Below are positions 56,973 through 64,000 of a DNA stretch of 64,000 nucleotides, piece after piece. The DNA is from JAICLK01 sp963810525 (GTDB taxonomy: Bacteria > Patescibacteriota > Saccharimonadia > Saccharimonadales > UBA4665): assembly GCA_963810525.1 (NCBI GenBank), contig CAWENB010000003.1, positions 310,001 to 374,000 on the forward strand. The letters run 5' to 3'. Position numbers and translations under genes: made by a program. A model generated the notes under the pieces. That model was not told where the DNA came from. It saw only the letters and a list, made by a program, of their open reading frames with translations, and did not search any database. The stretch's first letter is position 1; each line of letters starts with the position of its first letter.

Positions 56973-59900
56973 ATGGTTAAACCTAAAAAAAATCCAGGTT
57001 ACCAGAAAATCCGTACCAAATTATTACAAATCAGCCGAGGCACTGGTTCTGCGCAACAGAGTAAAGTATTATCGACTTCAGTCTTAGCGGTAGTCGTGCT
57101 TTTTAGCGGCTTTATAGGCTTAAAGACACTGAGATCTTCCTCGGCACTTTCAGCTATTACCGAATACCCTGTTCCGACGGCAAAATCTGACCCTATGGAT
57201 ATCACGACCGGCCCCGATGGCAATTTATGGTTTACGGAATTTTTAAGTGGTAGTATCGGTAAAATCACGCCCTCCGGAACAATCACGGAGTATCCAATAC
57301 CGCCTAGTCCTAATGGTGGTTCTATTTGGCCGTATGGCATTACAGCTGGCCCCGATGGCAACGTATGGTTTACGGAGGGGGCTTCCAGTAAAATCGGTAA
57401 AATCACGCCTTCCGGTGTAATTACTCAGTATCCTTTACCGACAGCATCGGGTCCATACTCAATCGTCAGCGGGCCAGGTGGCGATTTGTGGTTCACCGAA
57501 GACGCTACTAATAAAATCGGTAAAATCACGCCCTCCGGTGTTGTTACCGAATACCCCCTTCCGGAGTCTAACGATAACCCGGAAGGCATCACCGTCGGAT
57601 CCGATGGCAATTTATGGTTTACAGAAAGTACGATCAATAGAATTGGGAAAATGACACCAACCGGAAGTGTCACCGAATATCCGATCCCGACGCCCGACGC
57701 AAATTCGATTGATATTACCGCCGGACCCGATGGCAACCTGTGGTTTACGGAAAATCAGAATGGCAAGGTCGCCAAGATCACGACTTCAGGCGTTATAACG
57801 GAATATAATCTGCCGACAGACTATCTCGCCGATCCAGTAGATATCACGGCCGGACCCGATGGCAACTTGTGGTTTACACAAGACGAAAGTATCGGCGAAA
57901 TCACCCCGAGCGGTACCATTACCGAGTATCCTAGCCCGACGACCGAGGCAAATTCAAACGGGATTACGGCCGGACCCGATGGCAACCTGTGGTTTTCTGA
58001 GGTTGATGGCAATAATATAGGGAGATTAAACCTTTCAGCTCTAACAGCACCGCCACCGCCTCCGACCCTGCCGCCTTCCGGAAGTACCGGTTTTGAGCCC
58101 AATCCAGACGGCTTTGGTTTTAATAACTTTGGCATATCCTCTATTTCAAAAAATGTATTTGAGCAGTATTTCGGCAAGCTTCAAACAACTACCGCTAACG
58201 GCCAGCTGACCGCAGCCGCCAATACTTACTATAACAACGTCTACAAAACTGCAGCCAGTGACGGATTATGTTTCGGGTTTTCAGGGGCTTCCGCGGTTAA
58301 CTTTAGTAAGCTCGACCAAACAAACATCGGCAGTTTCGCCATGCCGTATCAAAGTAAATTATTTACCTACGGATTTTTAAGTGCTTTGGGATTAGATTAC
58401 GTCGAACAACCAGTCAAAAATACCCTGGGATTCTACTTCGGCGAGCAACTGGGAGCTGCCGATCACAAGACTTATCTGTCCAACCCTACCGTTTCTTCAA
58501 ACTTACATACCATCATGCAATCCATAAATAACGGGACGCCTATATCGATCTCATTATTCTCCACGGTCGGTAAATCCTATTTAGGCCACAATGTGCTGGC
58601 CTACAAATACCAGACTATCAACAATACTGTTAGAGTCTATGTCTATGACAGCAACTATAGTGGCGATAGCAGCAGGTATATAATATTTGACCTGGCTCAT
58701 AACAGCTGGTCGTATAACCTGGGACTGGGCTTTGGTAACTGGAGTTCTCTGTCTAATAACAGCAAGATGTTTCTTTTCCCGATTAATACATTTACCCAGC
58801 AAGGGACCCTTCCCTACTTTGATCCCCAGAGCGAACAAATAGTTATGCCTTACGTATTACCGTATGTGTCCGATGCGAACGGCAATGTTACCGGGATAGT
58901 CAATGGCCAGCTAGAAGAACAGGCTAGCGGCGTTACTATGATTCCGAATATGGATGCCGGCAATGCGAGCGCAACTGCTCCGAACCAACAGTTCCTGACA
59001 ACTATCGGCCAACCGTATACCATGCACGTAAATAACAGCGGGACGCAAGGGCCTATCGATGTTTTTGGCAACTCTGCCTCGCTGACGGTGAGTGGTATTA
59101 CGCCGAGCTTAAACGATAGCGCTAGTATAACGTTAGGGCCTGACGGTAAATCGGTCACGCTCAGTGCGCCGAATAAGGTAGCTAATTATTCCGTGACGCT
59201 TGACCAGGAGACAACCGGCAAAAGCCTTACTTTTACGGTCAACGGTTTATCACTAAGCCCTGGTCAAACTACCACCCTTTCGTTGCTTAGTAACTCCGGC
59301 CAACTACAAGTTAAGAACAGCGGATCAAATCAGACTTATACCGTCTCAATGCAGGAAACTGGCGGCACTAACAGTACGCTAACCGTAGGGAACACCTCGC
59401 TCGGAGCTGATGCTACCCAGACTTGGTCGCCAACTAACTGGGATAATCTAACCGGAGCACCCGTAAATCTTACGAATGATGCAGACAGTAACGGTAAAAA
59501 CATCACTACTACCGTTGCGAATGCCTTACACGTCTATATAGACAACGGCAACCCCTACACTACTTCAAGGAATGTTACCTTGAACTTCGACCCTCCCTTT
59601 ACAGCCAGCAAATTACGGATATCCGACTATCCGTTTGGCAAAAATCAGGCGCACTATCCGAAATGGCAGGGCTACGTTAGCAGCACGAATTATCGGTTGT
59701 CCGGACGGAACGGCAAGAAGATGGTGTATGTCCAATTCGAGAAAGCGAACGGAACGCGCAGCAGCGTCTATACTGCCAGCATCATACTGGATAGCCTTAA
59801 ACCCCAGATAACAGTAGCTATCAATCATGGCAGCATTATTACCAGCTCAGCTAATGTCCAAATAAATTTAGACTCTCATGACAGCTTAAGCCCTATCGAG

Positions 59901-60086
59901 TATATGAAAGTCAGTAATACCGGGAATATGGATGGCGTCAATTGGGAGCCTTATCATAATGAATTGAATTGGTCGCTTACTCCCGTTTCCGGCATACTGC
60001 CAAAGTTAAGACATGTAGACGTTATGGTTAAGGATGGCGCCGGAAACGTTTCTGAAGCCTCCGGCGCTACGATATTAGTTTTGTAG
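56973..60086 (+). CDS. Secreted seven-bladed propeller protein fused to a papain-like domain
   Basis: A 1037-aa exported protein. A membrane/signal segment (STSVLAVVVLFSGFIGLKTL) is followed by seven TAGPDGNLWFTE-type repeats (about 55-345), a full Vgb-like propeller, and a Pro-rich linker. Residues about 380-620 look like a papain-like cysteine peptidase or transglutaminase: DGLCFGFSGAS (Cys 433), YLGHNVLAYKYQ (His about 538) and VYVYDSNYSGDSSRYIIFD (polar third residue about 559). Beta-rich repeats then fill the C-terminus to YMKVSNTGNMDGVNWEPYHN and LRHVDVMVKDGAGNVSE. Such fusions act on surface proteins; the peptidase assignment rests on motif order only. Confidence 0.75.
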   Translation: MVKPKKNPGYQKIRTKLLQISRGTGSAQQSKVLSTSVLAVVVLFSGFIGLKTLRSSSALSAITEYPVPTAKSDPMDITTGPDGNLWFTEFLSGSIGKITPSGTITEYPIPPSPNGGSIWPYGITAGPDGNVWFTEGASSKIGKITPSGVITQYPLPTASGPYSIVSGPGGDLWFTEDATNKIGKITPSGVVTEYPLPESNDNPEGITVGSDGNLWFTESTINRIGKMTPTGSVTEYPIPTPDANSIDITAGPDGNLWFTENQNGKVAKITTSGVITEYNLPTDYLADPVDITAGPDGNLWFTQDESIGEITPSGTITEYPSPTTEANSNGITAGPDGNLWFSEVDGNNIGRLNLSALTAPPPPPTLPPSGSTGFEPNPDGFGFNNFGISSISKNVFEQYFGKLQTTTANGQLTAAANTYYNNVYKTAASDGLCFGFSGASAVNFSKLDQTNIGSFAMPYQSKLFTYGFLSALGLDYVEQPVKNTLGFYFGEQLGAADHKTYLSNPTVSSNLHTIMQSINNGTPISISLFSTVGKSYLGHNVLAYKYQTINNTVRVYVYDSNYSGDSSRYIIFDLAHNSWSYNLGLGFGNWSSLSNNSKMFLFPINTFTQQGTLPYFDPQSEQIVMPYVLPYVSDANGNVTGIVNGQLEEQASGVTMIPNMDAGNASATAPNQQFLTTIGQPYTMHVNNSGTQGPIDVFGNSASLTVSGITPSLNDSASITLGPDGKSVTLSAPNKVANYSVTLDQETTGKSLTFTVNGLSLSPGQTTTLSLLSNSGQLQVKNSGSNQTYTVSMQETGGTNSTLTVGNTSLGADATQTWSPTNWDNLTGAPVNLTNDADSNGKNITTTVANALHVYIDNGNPYTTSRNVTLNFDPPFTASKLRISDYPFGKNQAHYPKWQGYVSSTNYRLSGRNGKKMVYVQFEKANGTRSSVYTASIILDSLKPQITVAINHGSIITSSANVQINLDSHDSLSPIEYMKVSNTGNMDGVNWEPYHNELNWSLTPVSGILPKLRHVDVMVKDGAGNVSEASGATILVL

Positions 60087-60370
60087 TAACTAACCTGATC
60101 CCGTTAATACGCTGTGTGGTACTTGACTAACAGTGGTGACATTAGTAACGTTTCAAATTCACAAATATTAGAATAGGCTTGAAGTACAAATCCTCCCAGG
60201 CTAAATGTAACGGACTTTAGCCTATGGTTTGCGTTACTCAGTACAGAATCCCCGACGCACTGTTTAGTAGTGTACGTTCACCGGTATCGTTCAGCTATAG
60301 TAGTATAATATTGCATTACTTACGAGGTAGTGACATACTTTTAGCGTAACGTGCAAACATAGGCAGAGGT
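60087..60370. other. Intergenic region with a stem-loop
   Basis: AGGCTAAA (60198-60205) pairs perfectly with TTTAGCCT (60216-60223). TATAAT near 60302 is a possible -10 for the GH16 gene downstream. No gene. Confidence 0.45.
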
Positions 60371-62122
60371 TTGGCTGTGATTATAAAGAATATCTCCAGG
60401 GGTGTGGTCGTTGGTGTATTGAGCGTAGTGGTATTTGCGGGGGGCGCGATTCTACCCGGCATACGACAGATCTACGCCAATACTACCGGGCTGGCAATTG
60501 ACGGTTCGGTAAGTACGCACCAGAGCACTCCCGACTCACTCATTACTTCCGGAGCACTGTCAACGACCCATAGCAATGATCTATTGGTGGCCTTTTTGGC
60601 TTCCGATGGCCCGTTATACGGTTCGATGTCGTTTTCATCCGTGTCGGGAGGCGGCCTGACTTGGAGGTTGCGAGAGCGTACCAATGCCCAGGCCGGTGAT
60701 GCTGAGATCTGGGAAGCGGTGGCTCCGAATCCGCTCAATAACGTCAGCGTGACCGCGGTGCGAAGCTCGGGAACCTACATGGGTTCTATCAATGTGGTGG
60801 CCTTTAGCGGCGCTGGCACGAGCGCTGACGGCGCGGTCGCCAGTAACAATAGTATAAGCGGTGCGCCAACGGTCAGTATGACGACGGCCCGGGCCGGATC
60901 ATGGGTTTGGGCCGTCGGCAACGACTGGGAAAGCGCCATTGACCGGACCGTGGGCAGCGGCCAGACAATATTTGACCAATTTCTGACTTCCGCTAATGAT
61001 ACGTATTGGGTACAGCGCCAGAACAGCGCCGGAAATGCGGCCAATACTACGGTTACTATCAACGATTCCACACCTACGACGGACCGCTGGGACTTTTCGG
61101 CTATTGAGGTATCCCCCGCGGCCACCACCACAACGCCGACGACGCCAATCGGTTTGATTGCATCCGCGAACAGCGCAAACCAAGTTACGCTCAACTGGGC
61201 GGCCAGTACCGACAGTGTCGATGTCACCGGGTATCGGATTCTGCGCAACGGCACGCCAATTGCCACGACGCCGACCAATAGTTACGTCGATACCGGCGTC
61301 AGCCCGTCTACAACGTACGATTACGCCGTCATTGCCTATGACTCGGCCGGTAACGCGTCCGGCCAGTCCAATATCGCGACGGTGACGACGCCCGCCGCGT
61401 CAGGCTCCGGTGGCGGTCAGTCCAGCGGCGGCTGTACCGCCGATAACGTTGTCGCGCCCTGTATCGGTAGCGCAACGACCGGTGCCAGCGGCTGGGGCAC
61501 GCCCGTCTTCGATGACGAATTCAATGGGACAACGCTGAATTCCCAATACTGGAGCCCGACTTGGTTCAACGGCGGCAGCATCAATAACGTCACGACCAGC
61601 GCTTCCAACGCGACTGTCTCCGGGGGCGACCTGATCCTGAGCCTCGGCACTTCGAGCAGCGGCGCAACGGTCGATACCGACCCGTCTCAAACCAACGGCG
61701 GCGGCTTCCAGTTCGGCGACGGGTACTACGCCGAGGCGAGCATCTACCTCCCCGGTAACGGTACGACAATCAATAACTGGCCGGCCTTTTGGACCGACGG
61801 TCAGAGCTGGCCGGCCGACGGGGAAATTGACGTAACCGAGGGGCTCGGCACGCTCACTTCCAACTACCACTCGAACCAGGGAGCCAGTAACTCCGGCACT
61901 ATCACCGGTACCTGGGCCAACGGCTGGCATACGTATGCGGTCGACCGCGAAGCGAATATGAACTACATTTATTGGGACGGTCAGCTGGTACGATCCTACG
62001 CAACGGATGACGGCGGCGCTCCGCAGTATCTAATTTTCACCGTCGGCTGTTCTGGCAGCTGTAATACGGGCGCCGCCTCCCAGGTCAAAGTAGACTATGT
62101 CCGGGTCTGGAAGAAGCAGTAA
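60371..62122 (+). CDS. Secreted GH16 glycoside hydrolase with FN3 and accessory beta domain
   Basis: A 583-aa protein (TTG at 60371; the GTG at 60377 with AGAGG 7 nt upstream is the better start). Signal/membrane segment VVVGVLSVVVFAGGAILPGI. An N-terminal beta domain (about 40-245) of the kind seen in secreted adhesion or lectin modules, an FN3 domain (about 255-340; NQVTLNWAASTDSVDVTGYR), a Gly/Ser linker, then the GH16 domain (about 370-583) with WPAFWTDGQSWPADGEIDVT and E-G-L-G completing the E-I-D-x-x-E signature. It ends VKVDYVRVWKK. Probably a beta-glucanase acting on cell-surface or host glucan. Confidence 0.86.
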   Translation: MAVIIKNISRGVVVGVLSVVVFAGGAILPGIRQIYANTTGLAIDGSVSTHQSTPDSLITSGALSTTHSNDLLVAFLASDGPLYGSMSFSSVSGGGLTWRLRERTNAQAGDAEIWEAVAPNPLNNVSVTAVRSSGTYMGSINVVAFSGAGTSADGAVASNNSISGAPTVSMTTARAGSWVWAVGNDWESAIDRTVGSGQTIFDQFLTSANDTYWVQRQNSAGNAANTTVTINDSTPTTDRWDFSAIEVSPAATTTTPTTPIGLIASANSANQVTLNWAASTDSVDVTGYRILRNGTPIATTPTNSYVDTGVSPSTTYDYAVIAYDSAGNASGQSNIATVTTPAASGSGGGQSSGGCTADNVVAPCIGSATTGASGWGTPVFDDEFNGTTLNSQYWSPTWFNGGSINNVTTSASNATVSGGDLILSLGTSSSGATVDTDPSQTNGGGFQFGDGYYAEASIYLPGNGTTINNWPAFWTDGQSWPADGEIDVTEGLGTLTSNYHSNQGASNSGTITGTWANGWHTYAVDREANMNYIYWDGQLVRSYATDDGGAPQYLIFTVGCSGSCNTGAASQVKVDYVRVWKKQ

Positions 62123-62165
62123 GATTTAACCTTGTCGCACCGGCGACGGCACCGTTCTGCCCGCT

Positions 62166-62576
62166 TTATGCCTTCCGGCCGGTTACGACACAGTAGTTGG
62201 TACCGACGTCGTCAGCTTTGTGCCGGTTGTTCTGCCAGTGCAATGCCTGCAGGTTGGTCACCGAATCGGTGCCGCCCTTAGCGACTGGAATGACGTGGTC
62301 GACTTCCCAGCCCCAGCGGCTGCTTCGCTTTCCGTAATCATGCCAGTACATGTAGGCGCCGCAGGGATCTTGACGCCACAGTGCGATGTCTTTGCCCGGA
62401 ATGATACTGGCGTTAAGCCAGACCGTAGCTTTTTGCAATCCGCTGAACTCTTCGCCCGCCTGATTGGTGCCCCTGGTTCTTAGGAAACGGGCGCCTGTCT
62501 GGTTGTTTTGTTTGGCGCGGGATAAAATCTTTCTCACGTCTTGTCGTTGCCTTAATCTGATACTTTTTTGCGCCAT
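62166..62576 (-). CDS. HNH endonuclease domain protein
   Basis: 136 aa. The HNH core reads RWGWEVDHVIPVAKGGTDSV followed by TNLQALHWQNNRHKAD: the D-H pair, the Asn in T-N-L-Q-A-L and the final N-x-x-K fit the beta-beta-alpha metal motif. The N-terminus is basic (AQKSIRLRQRQDVRKILSRA). The second of two adjacent ATGs is preferred because AAGGAGG is then 5 nt away. A stand-alone HNH protein of this size may be a homing or mobile-element nuclease or a repair nuclease; no intron or intein is seen. Confidence 0.82.
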   Translation of the reverse strand: MAQKSIRLRQRQDVRKILSRAKQNNQTGARFLRTRGTNQAGEEFSGLQKATVWLNASIIPGKDIALWRQDPCGAYMYWHDYGKRSSRWGWEVDHVIPVAKGGTDSVTNLQALHWQNNRHKADDVGTNYCVVTGRKA

Positions 62577-62785
62577 CATACCCTCCTTTTTGAACTTGTC
62601 CGCGGGATGCTAGCGTCTCCCTTGCCATCTTTCCTCTTATACTTAAGCTTAGCAAGTTGTTGAATAGGGTGTCAATAAGGGTTAACCGGCAATGTATGTC
62701 ATAGTATTTTTTAATACTTAGCTTTCACTCCTTTCAAGAGGAGCTGGTCATTGTCATGGAGTAGCCCTGCTTCGGACTGATTTAC

Positions 62786-63364
62786 CTATGCATCAGCTTG
62801 CTTGCCAATCCAGTTTCCGTACTGCAGGGCTCCCTGGACATGGACATCAGAATCTTGTTGCACTGCCCTAAAGCCAGGATTCGGGCAGCTTCGTTCTCTG
62901 GAACCCCAGCCCGAATAGACACTGGCCACCTTGCTGAGCAGGACTGCGCCCGGGTTAGTTAAGGCTAGGTTCCCCGCCACTGAACCCGGACAACCTTCGC
63001 TCAAAGGGACCAACTTCGCGATTGCGGCCACTGCTTCATCGCGATGTTCGAGCGCCTGATCACTCTGGTCTGCAAGGTCGCGGACTTCAAAGTCTGGTGA
63101 AGTATCGGTTACTGGCGCCATCTCTGCGTCCGCCCTGTCAAGCCGGCGCAATGCTTTTCTGGCCGTACTGTCGGTAACTATCTCTTGATCGAGTGCGAGT
63201 ACCGCGATCCAAAGCAGCGTTGGGCAGCGTCGGCACTGGGGTGGCACCCTTTCCTGCAAGGCTTTGGGTAAGATACCCCACCAGGTTCTGACAGTATCGG
63301 CAGCTTGGGCCTTATTCACAGACAATATTTTAGAATTTTTACTAGTTTTTTTACAATTTGCCAT
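62786..63364 (-). CDS. Hypothetical protein, 192 aa
   Basis: A basic Ser/Asn/Lys-rich start (ANCKKTSKNSKILSVNKAQA), then a helical region with two close cysteines (QCRRCPTLLWIAVLALDQ), an acidic stretch (DFEVRDLADQSDQALEHRDE) and a C-terminal region with SVYSGWGSRERSCPNPG. No family is recognised and no Shine-Dalgarno site is seen. It may be real given its length and composition. Confidence 0.5.
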   Translation of the reverse strand: MANCKKTSKNSKILSVNKAQAADTVRTWWGILPKALQERVPPQCRRCPTLLWIAVLALDQEIVTDSTARKALRRLDRADAEMAPVTDTSPDFEVRDLADQSDQALEHRDEAVAAIAKLVPLSEGCPGSVAGNLALTNPGAVLLSKVASVYSGWGSRERSCPNPGFRAVQQDSDVHVQGALQYGNWIGKQADA

Positions 63365-63692
63365 ATTCCGGGTTCGCGGGCGTATCCGGTTTTTAGCACA
63401 TCCTCAGGTGTTATTGCACCATTCCTGTATCTCCTACCCTATACATACGTACGGGGTTGGCAATATGAGATATGAACGCTGTTCAAAGAAAGCGAAACAG
63501 TGAAAGCCTCTCATGACTGTCCGTACCACCTATTACTAACAAGCAATCAGAATCATCAGCCATGCGAACGCCGCGATACGACTACCGGTGCATTTCACTT
63601 TGTTTGGCTTGGAAATTAGATACTTCTTGACGGTGCGCTCCGTGGTTTGCTCATTGCACGGGGTGTCAATGAAGGCCGTTTCGACAACGGGG
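63365..63692. other. Intergenic region, nothing recognised
   Basis: No supported gene or RNA; it ends at the promoter of the LexA-like gene. Confidence 0.4.
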
Positions 63693-63698
63693 TATAAT
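63693..63698 (+). promoter_or_regulatory. -10 element (TATAAT) of the LexA/S24-like gene
   Basis: Consensus TATAAT 7 nt before ATG at 63706, no Shine-Dalgarno site. Confidence 0.55.
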
Positions 63699-63705
63699 GG
63701 TAGTT

Positions 63706-64000
63706 ATGCACGACATGCACCCTGTTCAACAGCAGATTCTGTCGCTCCGGAAAGTCCGGCCGCTGTCGAGTTTGAGTTATCGGGAGATCGGGCGGCAGAT
63801 TTCTGAGGGTGAACGCCGGATTCATCCGCAGGTCGTGAAGTATCACATGGAGCAGTTGATTAGTAGTGGATTGCTGTTAGCATCTGACCGGCCGGCTACC
63901 GTTTCCCCGCTGGTGCTGGCCCGTCCGTGCGACAAACCGCAGCTGGTCCGGTTACCCCTGATGGGGGCGGTTAATGCCGGGCCGGCATCGATGCTAGCGA
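63706..64000 (+). CDS. LexA/S24-type repressor (partial, runs off the window)
   Basis: The first 98 codons. Residues 1-65 form a winged helix-turn-helix like LexA (QQILSLRKVRPLSSLSYREI, GRQISEGERRIHPQVVKYHM, EQLISSGLL). A linker leads to VRLPLMGAVNAGPASMLA, matching the LexA/UmuD start (V/I-P-L-x-G-x-V-A-A-G), where self-cleavage occurs at Ala/Gly in the full protein. The catalytic Ser/Lys domain lies beyond the edge. It probably controls an SOS-like or mobile-element response. Confidence 0.75.
   Translation, partial: MHDMHPVQQQILSLRKVRPLSSLSYREIGRQISEGERRIHPQVVKYHMEQLISSGLLLASDRPATVSPLVLARPCDKPQLVRLPLMGAVNAGPASMLA

Noticed and set aside
62166..62576. HNH protein as part of an intron or intein
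   Set aside because: No split host gene or intron-like structure surrounds it; it has its own strong ribosome binding site.
1..64000. CRISPR arrays, tRNA and rRNA genes
   Set aside because: No regularly spaced direct repeats, cloverleaf with a TTCGAAT-type arm, or rRNA core sequence was seen in any intergenic region. A tRNAscan or Infernal run would be decisive.

Overview
The window looks like part of a chromosome of a Patescibacteria/CPR bacterium, most likely Candidatus Saccharibacteria (TM7) or a relative. This is inference from several signs: secreted glycosidases with a short N-terminal anchor followed by a conserved AEAESG...ASGGxAV segment, a dense wall and exopolysaccharide repertoire, moderate GC, many small orphan genes, and use of TGA as a true stop (so not the Gracilibacteria code). 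No rRNA, tRNA or CRISPR array was recognised.

Layout. 0-6.7 kb (minus strand): a TasA/camelysin-like protein with a SipW-type signal peptidase cut by the window edge, a cupin, a cellulose-synthase-like glycosyltransferase, a secreted GH16 glucanase, a possible TIM-barrel protein and a His-rich secreted protein. 6.8-18.3 kb (minus strand): a polysaccharide operon reading flippase, GT2, GT4, GT2, HPr-kinase-like ATPase, two large membrane proteins and a small membrane protein. Its polyprenyl-phosphate GT2 gene is split by a 1,093-bp insertion sequence (IS) with a clean 8-bp target duplication. 18.7-21.2 kb: a distant Pup-ligase/Dop-family protein preceded by a tiny membrane protein. 21.6-31.1 kb: accessory DNA with two VapBC modules, a RelE-like toxin with a clipped antitoxin, a decayed IS1249-like element, an IS481-family element and many gene remnants.

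31.2-40.8 kb: an LCP (LytR-CpsA-Psr) wall-polymer transferase, three secreted glycosidases (two are tandem copies sharing an identical 313-bp 5' module), and an unknown 475-aa protein. 40.9-48.4 kb: a mobile-element-like module with a TraD/VirB4-like ATPase, a replication-relaxation protein, three stem-loops in a row, a DUF3768 protein, a candidate pseudoknotted RNA and small membrane proteins. 48.6-62.1 kb: large secreted beta-propeller proteins (one fused to a papain-like domain), another GH16 enzyme, and a divergent pair encoding a glutamine-synthetase-fold-like protein and an unknown 484-aa protein. 62.2-64 kb: an HNH nuclease, an orphan, and the start of a LexA/S24-type repressor.

A recurring theme is translation start. 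About ten genes, mainly toxin-antitoxin and orphan genes, have a -10 hexamer 6-8 nt before the start codon and no Shine-Dalgarno site, which predicts leaderless mRNAs. Genes inside operons have ordinary Shine-Dalgarno sites. The strongest candidates for new biology are the Pup-ligase-like gene without a visible Pup or proteasome, the pseudoknotted RNA at about 45.85-46.0 kb, the 53.9-56.8 kb divergent pair, and the modular tandem glycosidases.
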